Shown one piece after another: positions 10,917 through 22,000 of a stretch of 64,000 nt of DNA. This stretch comes from Heligmosomoides polygyrus polygyrus (Eukaryota; Nematoda; Chromadorea; Rhabditida; Heligmosomidae), in assembly GCA_947396885.1 (NCBI GenBank), contig OX377205.1:76480969-76544968 (forward strand), read 5' to 3'. How positions within the stretch are numbered: the stretch's first letter is position 1; every line of letters starts with the position of its first letter. A model generated the notes under the pieces. The model saw only the letters and a program-made list of their open reading frames with translations. It was not told where the DNA came from and ran no database searches. A program made the position numbers and the translations under genes.

Positions 10917-11955
10917 CCCTAGGACTTGGAAAAGGCCTTCGACCGCATTCCGCGAAAAGTTGTATGGTACGCGTTGCGACAACATGGTATCCCTGAAGAG
11001 CTTATTGAGTGGGTGCGCATTCTGTACTCTTGCCCAAGGAGTCGAGTGCGAGCGCCAGCGGGAACATCGATGGAGTTTCCAATCTCTGCAGGAGTGCACC
11101 AGGGATCTGCGCTATTCCCACTGCTCTTCGTGGTCGTCTCACGAGATCTCCAAAACACAGCTCATTGGACGTTGCTGTAGGCCGATGACGTCATGATTGC
11201 ATGTGAAGACAAAAGCGAGCACGAGCGACAGGCTCAGGCGTGGTGCGATCGCTTAGCATTGTTCGGACTCAAGCTAAACGTCAAAAAGATGGAGTACTTG
11301 ATGACGGATGTGAACGAGCACGGATCTATTAAGATCAATGGTACTGAGCTCTCACGAGTTACATCATTCAAGTATCTCGGATCAGCGATCACGTCCGATG
11401 GCAGCCTAAAGTTGGAGGCAGGCGTGCGTGAGTGCAGGCTGGTCCAAATGGCGCTCACTGACTGGGATGCTTTGCGACAGGACAATACCTGAGCACCTTA
11501 AATCAAAGGTGATATGCACAGTCGTCCGCCCAGTAGCGACGTACGGTGCTGAGTGCCGGCCCGTGACGAAGGAAATTGAGAGCCGCCTCAGTGTAATGGA
11601 AACGAAAATGTGGACGGTGGACGGCCGGAGTTACGCGTTTGGACCGCGTTCGCAACGACACCATAAGACAGAGGTTCGGTATCGCCCCGATATCCGACAA
11701 GCTGCCTGAAGCTCGTCTACGATGGTACGGCCACGTTCTTCGCGCTAACGACGACACCGTCCGTAAGATTGGCCTTAACTTTGAGGTCCCTGGAAAGCGG
11801 TGCAGACGACGCCCGAAGCAACGTTGGCTAAATACGTTGCACCTGGACTTAAAGATGGCTGGTGTGCACCTTAATCAAGCATTTGATCGAGAGAATTGGC
11901 GTCACCACACAAGAAGAGCTGATCCTGCTGCCAAGCGGGACAGACGCTAATGAAA
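10917..11955 (+). pseudogene. 5'-truncated non-LTR retrotransposon (RTE-like): reverse transcriptase C-terminal half and tail domain
   Basis: The + strand reads as a decayed reverse transcriptase. It has the fingers/palm block LEKAFDRIPRKVVWYALRQ at 10927, the QG block (GVHQGSALFPLLFVVV) at about 11090, and the catalytic ADD with DVMIACE at about 11181. These are followed by NVKKMEYLMTDVNEHGSIKI (about 11278) and the tail motif RLRWYGHVLRANDDTVRKIG at about 11720, ending in RRRPKQRW. Everything upstream of the palm is missing, typical of LINE 5' truncation. The residue before ADD is a TAG stop (11178-11180), and at least two frameshifts lie near 11430 and 11620. It cannot make active enzyme. 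The family (RTE-like, abundant in hookworms) is named from motif style. Confidence 0.8.
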
Positions 11956-13105
11956 ATGATCCTAGTGGGAGCACCTCATTCGTTCTTTTGACATCGACAG
12001 TGAAGCTGAAATTAAACAATTTCAACAAGGACAATAAATTGAGCTAGCCTTCGAGAGGACCTTCCTTTCGCGACTTTCCTAATCGGGGGGGGGGGGCGTC
12101 CTATTTGTGTTTGCTTTGCTTTTAAGCGATGCTATCTTTCGACTCGCATAGATCCGATTTTTCTGTAGACTAGCCACTTTGGAAAGTGGGGTTTGCACGA
12201 TCGATCCCATGCAATAGGTGTCGGTGCCACTACATTCTGTATTTCTTTAGGTACATACATAATTTAAAGCTTACTTAAAGGCGCAAAAGAGCCAAAATTT
12301 TCCTTCTTTCATGGTAAGGATTGCGCCATGAGCTACTTCACTCCCCGCGTTTATCTGATTAGATAACTGCTATTTACGAGGAGATATCCAGTGACAAGTT
12401 TTCTTGTACAGTTGATGTCGAGCGCATCCAGGCCAACCAGACCTTCCAATCTTTCGGGGTACCAGACCTGTCTTGGAAAGAAAAAACTGCCTTGTCCATT
12501 GGCTGCCTACTAGAAGTGAAGAGACTGATTAACGCCTACCTTTTTATCCTTTAATCTTGATTTAGCCATCTTTACCTAAATAGTATTATCACTATCAGTC
12601 AAAATTTATTGCGCTGGGTGCGAGTGAATCGCGCAATCTCAAAGTCGTCGTGTCGCACACTGCGAATTTTTTGCTTTTCCGCGCTTTTAAATAATTCCCA
12701 GACATTCATCTATCGAAAAGAAAAGGATTCAAACTGATGTAATGAATCTTCTTGCAGTGTATTCAATTTTTAGGCAATATATGCCTATTTCCTAATAGTT
12801 TTTTGAATAAGGTAAAAATAAATATTTTAATTCGAAAATTTGGTTTAGCCTACTTAAGACGTGTCCTGCTCAAGTTTAAAGGTGTTCAGCTTGGTAAGAA
12901 AAATGTTAAGTTTGACGTGAAAATGATACGAAATGCACTGTATATAGGTTTCGTAAGCAGTTGGTCGAGGAGTTAGACAGTGATTGTTGCTATTCTTTGC
13001 CAATAAATGATGTACCCCTTATGCTTTTGGATTTTGAATCAACGAATAAAGTGTCAAAGTTTTTTCGCTGGTTACCTATTGGCTTCATGTTTCATCATAA
13101 CTATT
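11956..13105. other. AT-rich intergenic stretch without recognised content
   Basis: A poly-G run sits at about 12087-12096. No exon with both borders and no repeat family from this window was recognised. Short open frames here (such as 12752-12976) look like AT-rich noise. Confidence 0.3.
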
Positions 13106-14088
13106 AGGTCGTCCGGAATGTTCTCAGCGTTTTGAGTGCTTCACTTTGAACTGCCATAACTTTCTCAAATCTTATTGGATCTAGGCGAAATAGGTGTCGT
13201 TCGAATCAGCACTTTTTGCCAACGGGCCCACCGTTGACTTATTCATCAACGAAAAAATGAGGTGGTCGAGATTCGACGAAATCCATGGAAGGTGTTTTGT
13301 CTTGGTCCTGATTGGTGAAGGTTTTACCAGCGAGTATGTTCCGAAAGTGCTTGAAGAGGTGGTATTCGGTTGGTGCAGGGTCTGGTGAGTGTGGCGGGTG
13401 AGGCAGAACTACAACCCTTAATTCGTTCAATTTCCGAGTAGTGATTTGTGAAACGTGTGGACGGGCGTTATCGTGCAAAAGAATCGGGCCTCTTCTGTTG
13501 ACCAATGCAAGCCGAAATTGATGCAATTTGCGGAGCATTTCGTAGATTTCCTTTCAGTAGGATTCTGCTGTGATCGTTTGGACTGGAGTCAAAAAGTTGC
13601 AATGGATCGCACCAGCCGCCGACCACAACACAGTGACCATTACCTTTTTTGGTGGAGGTTCACCATCGGAAAATGCCTAGGGGTTCGACGACATCCATCC
13701 ACTGTCCGGAACGTTTTTTTATTATCATGCAGAATCCGCTTTTCATCACAAGTGATGAGTCGATCTAAAAACGGGTCAGTTTTGTTGTGTAAAAGTAGAG
13801 AAGAACAAATCTCGAAACGCCACAATTTCTGAAGCTCACTCAACTCGGGGGCTCCCAGTTTTCGAGCCTTTCATCTTTCCAAGGCGTATCAAAGCATCCA
13901 CAACAGGAATTTGACTGACGTCTAGCTCTTCCGCGATCCCATGAACTGGCTGGGATGGTTCAGTTTCCACCAATTCCTTCAACTCTACGTCCAGGATTGC
14001 TCTAGGTCGACCGCTACGGGGTCATCTTCGGGGCTGAAATCTCGAATCTCTCAAAATTGGTTCGAAATTTACTGAACCGCAGTGCTTT
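13106..14088 (-). pseudogene. Mariner transposase relic (SETMAR-type), inactive
   Basis: On the minus strand, reading from about 14050 down, a decayed mariner transposase is visible. There is a broken helix-turn-helix region, then FEICSSLLLHNKTDPFLDRL and ITCDEKRILHDN (first catalytic Asp in CDE) at about 13800-13720. PILLHDNARPHVSQ (second Asp in HDN) lies at about 13480 and HPPHSPDPAPTEYHLF (third Asp position substituted, SPD..TEY) at about 13400. Frameshifts and stops separate these blocks. The 3' terminal inverted repeat (TTAGGTCGTCCGGAATGTTC) is at about 13105. The 5' end is lost at the junction with the SINE at 14110. It is a dead cut-and-paste transposon. Confidence 0.85.
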
Positions 14089-14109
14089 CTTCAACACTAT
14101 TCGAACCCA

Positions 14110-14392
14110 AGGGCGCGTATAGCGCAGTCGGAGGAGGCGCCGACTGTCGCCTGCTTCTGATACCAGGTTCCTGGCTCAGATTTCCCCCCGGGCCAGTCAA
14201 ACCTTCCATCCTTCCGGGGTCGGTGAATTGGTACCAGACTTGCCTGGAAGGGATAAAGCACTGACTTGTTCATCGGCTGGCCACCGTAAGTCGTTGTACG
14301 GATAGATACGCATTCAAGGCCTCCCGTATAAGTAGAATGCGTGGCGCATCCCAAAAGGAATTGAGTGACGCCGTGCTTTTCCTTTTCATTTT
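14110..14392 (+). repeat. SINE-A, near full length
   Basis: The head GCGCGTATAGCGCAGTCGG carries an exact tRNA box A (TAGCGCAGTCGG). The region near 14165-14182 (CAGGTTCCTGGCTCAGATTT) corresponds to box B. The body includes TCCGGGGTCGGTGAATTGGT and ATGCGTGGCGCATCCCAAAA, and ends GACGCCGTGC with a degraded T-rich tail. It has landed at the broken end of the mariner relic. Confidence 0.75.
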
Positions 14393-14867
14393 ATTTGAAC
14401 CCACCCATGGTTGATTTGCCGGACTGTATCGACTGCGGATTGTCAAAATTTGAAGTTAAAATAAAATATCGTTCGGATTTGCTCCTTCGACGTACTTCAA
14501 TAAGCCCTTCAAGAACAGAAGTATAAAACAACGTTGAAGCATAATTTATTTAGTCAGATAGAGTGAAAAATTCTGTACAGAAAGAAGTATTTATGCGCAA
14601 TACAAGGTGAATTTTAGCTTAAAAATAGACGAATGGAAAATTGCAACACAAAACGCTGAGAACTTTCGGACAAACTGATATGAAAAAAGCAGCTGTTCGT
14701 CGATACTGTCGGATATCCTTTAGCGAGATGCATAAGGTCTGCTTAATGCGTGGATTCTTCAATCTTTGGGACTTTTTAAAGTTTTCCCTCTTCAGCTGTA
14801 GTTTTTCTTCCAAAATCCTCGTTCACCAATTTTAAACAAAATCCCCAGCTTGGATGACACGCCTGAT

Positions 14868-15122
14868 AGTGCCATCAATGAAGGCGTCGCTGGTGTGTCG
14901 TGCGTTCAGACTCAATGTTCCGCCCAGGCCAACCAAGCATTCTATCTCTCCGGGGTCGGTAAATTGATACCAGATTTGTCTGGGAAGGATAAAGAACTGA
15001 CTTGTCCATCGGCAGGTTACCGCAAGTCATTATACATATACATAGTGCACATACGCATTCGAACTGTCTCCACGATATTCCGTAGAAGATGCGTGGGGCA
15101 TCCCACAAATTGAATTTCGACC
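14868..15122 (+). repeat. SINE-A, 5'-decayed copy
   Basis: Contains the conserved body (CCGCCCAGGCCAACCAAGCA, CTCCGGGGTCGGTAAATTGA, CACGATATTCCGTAGAAG, GATGCGTGGGGCATCCCA). The head is diverged and the tail is lost after AATTGAATTTCGACC. Confidence 0.7.
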
Positions 15123-16738
15123 TTTTTAGTCTGCGTGTTCACTCAGGTTCCTCTTTAAAGCACATAGCCATATCCTGCCTATTTAGCTTTTTGTTTGTCT
15201 TCCTGATAAAGAAGACAGAATTTGATCAATCACTCAGGGCCATTTCAGTGAACTCATGTTGATATTAGGTATAGTTGTTGAGATCGCGAGCCGATCCTTG
15301 GGAACATGCTTCTACTATCAAGAGAACCACATGCTTCCTAAAAGGAAAAGCTTATAAGCAGTCAGTGTCCTGTTCTTTAGACTATTTCGCGACATATTTG
15401 AACTCTTCAGTTTTTGTTCCAGATCTGTAGTTGGTTGAAAAGTTGAGAAGAATTTCTCCTGCTCTTCTATCAAATTGAAAAATCCTCCAAATTTGAGGAC
15501 CGTCAATAGGTATGCTCTCGGGAAACAGCAACTGCATAAGTACCTTGCTGTTAGCTGAATGCGACCTTCTGACTGATGGGTCTTCCCATGACTTTCAAAA
15601 TTCTCTTTCCAGCTCCTCGTTTTCACGTGATGAGCGTACAAACCTCTCTGACCATGAGATCACGAAGAGGGATGACAAAGGAGGCATCTTTTAGCCTCTA
15701 TTCTTCTATATGATGAGGAATTGTGTGAAGGGAAGGATAGAGCAGTGCCAGGAGACACACCGTGGAGTAACATACCTCGTTTTACTGATTCACGATGAGC
15801 TTCACTTTCCGAGCGACATAGCCATTTTGCCAGAAGGCCGCGTAACACTGGCAGAATAAGACAAATAATTCAAAGGCTGCCCTGGAAACAAATGGCGATG
15901 AACGTGCAGTAATGTCTTGGAGATTATATGCATACCTACGGAAGGATGCGAGAAACTCCCTCATAATCAACAGGTGCACCTCTGTTCGCAGCTTGTCGTG
16001 ACAGCCGGGAGGACCCACATAGCTACAGAAGAAAGTCCAAATCATAGTCAGACTTACAGTCAGAGTATGCATTCTTTCGATTACTGTCATCGGTCTAAAA
16101 AATATGAACGCACATTACGTGAGACGGTTTCATTATCTCCGATGGTGAGCCCTCCTGCGCCAATCGGTTCATGATTTGAAGAACCTCGGATTTCATTCCA
16201 CACATCGCTGATGCAGATTGCAGACAAATTTCGTTTAAGGCCTAGAACTCAGTGCTGGCACAAATGCCGCGATTTGTCACCGCGTTGTGCGGTCGAAAAA
16301 TGCCTTATGTGTCCTATCAGTAAAGTCACGAAGAGCGAAGTCGATCGAGATGTGCCTTGAATGGGCTTGTACTGACCGCACTTCGGCTAAGAACGGAGTT
16401 CCAAATCGATGTTCCTCCCCTTGCCTAGTTCTGCGCTCTCCTCCACGTCAGCAATGGAGAGCACAGAGCTAAGCAAGGAAAGGAACGCCGGGGTCTGGCT
16501 GGCTTAACGTACCCGTTTTAAGATACCCTGCCAATATGCAGTGGGCACCAGCCCTCTTAGTACCTATTTTAGTGTAAGAACCGCTACAAAAGTGTTGGTC
16601 TAATTGGCAATAGAAATCTAGTCAGGAAGATTTGTTCCTGAACTCTGAATGAAACAGCGTGATTTTGCTTTTTCTCAGAGGTTACCTAGATAGGCTAAAA
16701 CACTATGTTCTCTACTGCCACTCCATGGCAAGTCATTG
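15123..16738. other. Intergenic; possible isolated exon, otherwise nothing recognised
   Basis: A Ser-rich open frame at 15512-15694 (+; ends SSSSFSRDERTNLSDHEITK and so on) is protein-like in composition, but no splice partners or family were recognised. Both-strand open frames at 15780-16170 overlap and cannot both be real. No repeat family from this window was seen here. Confidence 0.25.
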
Positions 16739-17760
16739 TATACAGGGTGTCTCAAAAAAATGTATACACTGTTTGAAAGGTGATAACTTTGCTCACAGCA
16801 AAGGTTCTGAAGAAGTTGAGGACTCGTTGTAGTTTTTTCGCTTGAATATATGTTATAATTTCTTCACAAAGCGGCCGTTTCGATTTTGTGATTATTTTAA
16901 GGTATAGAACTTAATTACACCTTATAGCTTACGGAAAATGAAGACTATTTTAAGTAATAAAGGTACTATGTGAAGGGTTGTAACATTGCTGTTAGTAAAG
17001 CATTTGGAGATGTTTGAGACTCGCAGGGCGACGGGATTACTGCGGCGTGCAAGTAGTCAAGATTGCGCCATGCTCCTGCCTGAAACCTTGCATTTCAGAC
17101 TTGATTGATTGTGCACGGACTGAATGCATGTTACAATCTTGTTGTTACTTTGTCATATTAACTTCTGCTGTGCTTCTTTTGACGTTTTGAAACTTGATAA
17201 CCTCGTGAAAGACGCGTTACATGCAAGCTTATTGATTTTTAAATGTGAGCAGGAGCCGCATTTTACAAGACGCATCCTGTGGACAAGTAAAGCAACCTTT
17301 AAGCTGAATGGAGAGGGTAATTGGCATAACTGCAGCAACAGGGCGACGGAAAAGGTTAAAAGAAGCACAGCACAGGTTAATGTAACCAAGTAGCAACAAG
17401 ATTGTAACAAGCATTCAGCCCATGCACAATCAATCGGGTCTGGAATGCAAGATTTCAGGAAGGAGCCTGGCGCAATCTTGACTATTTGCATGCTACAGTA
17501 ATCCCGTCGCCCTGCGAGCCTCAAACATCTCCAAATGCTTTACTAGCAGCAATGTTACAACCCTTCACATAGTACCTTTATTTCTTAGAATACTCTCCAT
17601 TTTTCGCAAACTATAATGTGTAACTAAGTTCCGAACTCTAAAGTAAGCACAGATCAATCGAAACGGCCACTCTGTGAAGAAATTATAACATATATTCAAG
17701 CGAAACAATCAATCGAGTGTGAATTGCAAAATTTCAGACAAGTGCGTGGCGTATTCCATG
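16739..17760. repeat. Long foldback element, about 870 bp imperfect palindrome
   Basis: Arm 1 (about 16835-17190) and arm 2 (about 17345-17706) are near-perfect reverse complements. Landmarks are TTCGCTTGAATATATGTTAT, GGTACTATGTGAAGGGTTGT, CAGGGCGACGGGATTACTG, AGTCAAGATTGCGCCA and CTGTGCTGTGCTTCTTTT (slightly diverged). The outermost left piece from 16743 (TACAGGGTGTCTCAAAAAAA) looks like a Tc1/mariner-type terminus and is missing on the right, where the arm stops at 17706. Sequence just beyond (AATCAATCGAGTGTG...) repeats part of the arm again. No coding region is present. It probably behaves as a large non-autonomous hairpin transposon. Confidence 0.8.
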
Positions 17761-17816
17761 CCGCTTCTATGGCAGAAAATTTCTATTTTCTCGTGCATTC
17801 ATATTGGCCATTAATG

Positions 17817-18078
17817 TGCCACACATCCGTTCTCGGTCGCCTAATGTGGAGGCACTTTGAATGCGTATTTGGCCTGCGCAATGACTTGCGGTGGTCAGCA
17901 GGTGGACAAGGCAGCGTTTAATCCTCCTCACCATCAGACGATTCTGGTACCAATTCACCGGTCCCGGAGGGACGGAAGGTTTGGCAGGCTTGAGCGGGAA
18001 ACTCGAACCAGGAATCTGGTGTCGAGTGCACGTGGCAGTCAGCACCTCCTCCGATTGCACATTCACGCGCCCATAAGC
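17817..18078 (-). repeat. SINE-A, 3'-truncated
   Basis: The complement carries the head CGCGTGAATGTGCAATCGG and the body (CTCCGGGACCGGTGAATTGG, CAAATACGCATTCAAAGTGC). The 3' third and heptamer tail are decayed, leaving CATTAGGCGACCGAGAACGG. Confidence 0.7.
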
Positions 18079-18279
18079 ACAGTACGACATAGAAAAGATA
18101 GAAAAAATGCTCATTTCTGCGTTGATGACCACCGTTTAGGCAACACTAGGTGGAAGTGCTCGCACTAAATGGACTGGCTCCGTGGCACTTTTGATGGTAG
18201 AGTCAAGACATCTTGTGTATCAGGTATATAAAAGTTCGCAGAAAAAATTCCTCCACCTCGAACAATTTATCCAAGCGAC

Positions 18280-18356
18280 GAAGGAGCTAAAGGTGTTTCG
18301 ATCATTATTTTCCCCACTTAATCATGTGGAATAGTTTGCCTCTAAGGATCTGGAAA
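18280..18356 (+). pseudogene. Short CR1-like LINE 3'-end remnant
   Basis: One frame reads RCFDHYFPHL then MWNSLPLRIWKL. WNSLP near the C-terminus is the usual end motif of CR1/L2-type reverse transcriptase ORFs. The remnant is too short for more than a tentative call. Confidence 0.35.
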
Positions 18357-19058
18357 CTTTAATTGTTACCTAAAGTACATAATTACTTTTAGAAGATTGT
18401 AATACTGTTTATACGGTTGCACTAATACTGTGTACTTTGGCTGTAAAAACGAAGAAGTTGATTACACTTTCGAATTCATAACCTGCTTGTTAAATAATAA
18501 GCGTTTCAAAACATTGTTTTTAGTAAGGTTTTCAGCTTAGCCAGCTCCATACGATTTCAAGAAAGATTTGAAATCTAACCATAAGAGCAGATGTAGACGA
18601 ACGTGCTTCTTACTGTTTCCTCAATTTTCGTTATGCCTTCTTTTTCTCCAAGCTCAAGAGGCTATAGAGAAGAATGGTGGTGCGTCGATTGAATCCGTGT
18701 CGCAGCTACCGTTCCAAACATCCAGGCGCAAAACTCAGAATTTCGTTTCAAAGACTTAAACTGGAGTTGTACAAAGTGCCCCAATGTTTCGGGTTGTCTT
18801 AGCTTGAAGATGCGAAAGGGATAGGAATCTGAAGTCTATCTCTGCAAGCTGCTGAAGTCCAAAACATAGAGGAGTTCGAAAGGTGGCTTAAATCTGACTC
18901 GGTGAAACTATTTTCACTTGCGATCTGTAATAGAGGTCGACTCAAGGCCTTATTTGGACGCAACCGATGGGCGTTATTGCTTTCCTATTCCAGAAGAGTG
19001 TCTTTTTCAGAGGAATTGCTTCGCTTCTCGTGTGTCGCTGTGACATGCTGTCACGCAG
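18357..19058. other. Upstream of the Kelch exons; N-terminal exons of that gene not located
   Basis: Open stretches at about 18650-18760 (AQEAIEKNGGASIESVSQLP) and 18855-18960 (NIEEFERWLKSDSVKLFSLA) are protein-like. They could be BACK-domain or linker exons of the Kelch gene. I could not join them in phase to the exon at 19059, so they are not included in it. Confidence 0.3.
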
Positions 19059-22000
19059 AATGACCTCTGCCGTTGTTCTCCTGATAGGGGGCTGTACGCA
19101 AAGGGAAGAGCATGGTGCGCTGAGTTCCGTTGAAGAGGTGTCTTTTCAACGCACCTCTGGTGGCGTGCAGGTGCTTTCTCGAATAGTAGGCGATCTACAA
19201 GAAGCTCGACGAAGTCCATCCGTATTCGCAGAGAAGCATGGAATCCTTGTTGTGGGAGGTAAGAGATGGTCAGTGGTAATGGTTCTGACTAGGTGTTCTA
19301 CGTAGCGGGATCCTCCAAGAGAACGTATGGGGCAGCGGAAGTTTATGTGAATGAGCACCGGATAGTTTTCGAGGTAAAAGTGGGTCGAGATTCTCTTTCG
19401 AGTGACAATGTAAGTGCCTATGGCTGCCTCTGGTCAGATGAACCGTCTTGTTGCAGGATGTCTGGAGAGAGGCAATCATTTAAGAACTGCTGAGCGTTTC
19501 TACACTTGCGGTTCATCATTCAAGAGTGGTTCGCTGTTCTCTAACGTCATCGAGGCAAAAAGCTGCGCTGCGTCATGGAAACTGAACGTGCGTACTAGAG
19601 GTGCCCAAATTGTAGACAATCTCCTACAATGCAGTCTTCTAGGACAATACTGGAGCTATCATTGGAGGCTTCAACGGCGCAGATTGTTTGAAAAGCGTGG
19701 AACTCATCAAACTGAACGACGAAGAGGTTATTCAAGCTCTGTTTACCTCTTCCAGTGGCTGTTGTTGGGCACTCCTTCAAGCTAGTTGCGGTTGCCGCGA
19801 TTTTTAATTAAAGATGCAGTGTTCATTTGCAGCCTTGTTCAACCTCACTACACGACATTCCATTTCGACTGAAGAACAGCGTGGCTGTGGGCTTAACAAA
19901 CGGCGATGTGCTGTTGTTCGGAGGTTGGGATGAAAGTCGAACTATGAAGGCGGTGTTCAGGTCTGTCAACTTCTTGAAAGGTGTCGAGTGAAGAGTTACG
20001 AAATGTGTTGTCCTCTCATGCCTAGGAGAAATCTGCTGGAAAACTCGTTTTCAATCGCTATCAAACAAGTGACGACTTGAACCTCCCTTTCGTTGCGAGC
20101 TGCTCATTCCAGTACTGACTAAGGCATTGGTAACGTCCCGAAGCGGAAAGTCTGCAGATGTTCTGCTCCATGAGTGGCACACCAAGCTGGGCTTGTGCTT
20201 GTGGAGCAGAAAAGCTAAAGGTCATAGGCTTATAAACAACCGAAAGTCCACGGAGAGAAACAAGAGCATAACATCGAGAGGTGGTGCTCTGGACCACCAA
20301 TGAATCCGATGTTGGCGGAAGCAACTAATAGGTAACCGCATCACGTAGGACCTACTGCTGGAACATGTACCTCATGGGTAAACGCTATTCCCGAAACTCG
20401 GACATAGGAGCCCCGACAGGACACATAGCATCAAATTTAGGTTCGCCTTCCATTCCTGTTATTATCGCGGTTTTTATGCCTTCTGCCATTGGCCTACTTT
20501 TCAACAAAAGTGTATGCCATCCGGCACCAACAAGGTATTATGATTCGAGCTCCTGCAAAAAGCTTGCCAAACGTGAAAAATGCGGTGACGACACCACTAA
20601 ACATTGGCAGAGCGTTCCGTGGTCACTTTTGATAAATTGGAATTTGGCCTTATTAGTTTTGCGCAGGATGTATTATATGTTGTTGAGTATAGGGCGCAGC
20701 TTTCACAATTTCAAATCATATTGTTAGTACTCAGTTTTAGGTTATCATTCGGCGAAAGTCATACTTCTTTGGACACCAAAATGGAGACGATGCTTCCATA
20801 TGAAGTGGAAGCGCATAGTTGTGTCGTCCATGGTGACTACGTATACATCATTGGTGGTTACGATGGAATCTCGGTCGTAGATTCGATCGTTCGATACTCG
20901 ATCTCCAATCGGACTTCTGAGGTATCTTTTCTCAATCTTGTGCAAATTTCTGATACCTTACCTTACCATCCTTTGACAAATGTACTTCTTCAGAAGTTAA
21001 TGACTAGTACTGCTCACAAAATGTTCAAAGCGAGTAAATAGCCATCTACGCCTAAGTGATTGCATTTATGGTATCTTATCTCCACGTATTGGTGAACTGA
21101 TTTCTTCCATCATGACGCTATCGAAAGCTGAAAGTTTGGTGCAAGAATGAGGAAAAACAGTGCAAAAGCAAGGAAACAGGGACTACAATTTTCAATGTAA
21201 TACGGTCGCGTCCTTTCGTCTAAAAGTCCTTAAAAAAGTTCTTTGCCTTAAAAAGGCCAAACAGAGTGAAATTTGGACGTGTGGTAGCAAATCAGACTGC
21301 AATAACAATCCTTCGATCTGCATTCGTTGTTATCAATTTTGCAAGTACAAGCTCAGTCGTGCGTAACGGTCAAAGGTGAGGTGTATGAGCATCGAGTGTA
21401 TTTGCCGATTTATTTTCTTATTAAGCCGGTATACTAGCGTTTGACATACTTGGTCTTTAGCAAACTCCCTGTTATGCCGAGAGGAAAGAGTATATCTGCT
21501 GAAGTACGAGGAGCCATTTTCGATTCGTTCAGAAGAAAATCTCTTATCGACAAATAGGGCTGCTTTTCGGATGCGGAATTTCGGCAGTTGCTGCTATACT
21601 GAAGAATAAAGAATAAAGCAGCCCGGAACAGCTGAAGACGCTCCTAAATCAGGCGGACCACGTATAACGGCTTCTAGAGACGATCTGTATCATATAGAGG
21701 ATGAACCCACAGCTAACCTTTATCGATATAAAGGAATCTATAGCTGCTCACCATGGCTTAAATGTGAGTGTGAGCACTCTAAAACGTTGACTACTAAACA
21801 TGGGGGAGAAAATGTTATGGTTTGGAGATGCTTCAGCCCACACGGAACAGGCCGTATTTGCTACATTCAAGGAGTTATGGACTCCAAATAAGGATAAGGA
21901 TAAAGGACGGCGTTACTCAATCCGTTTTGGAATGCGCCACGCATTCTACTTCTACGGGATGTCGTGGAGGCGACTTGAATGCGTATTTGGCCATACAATG

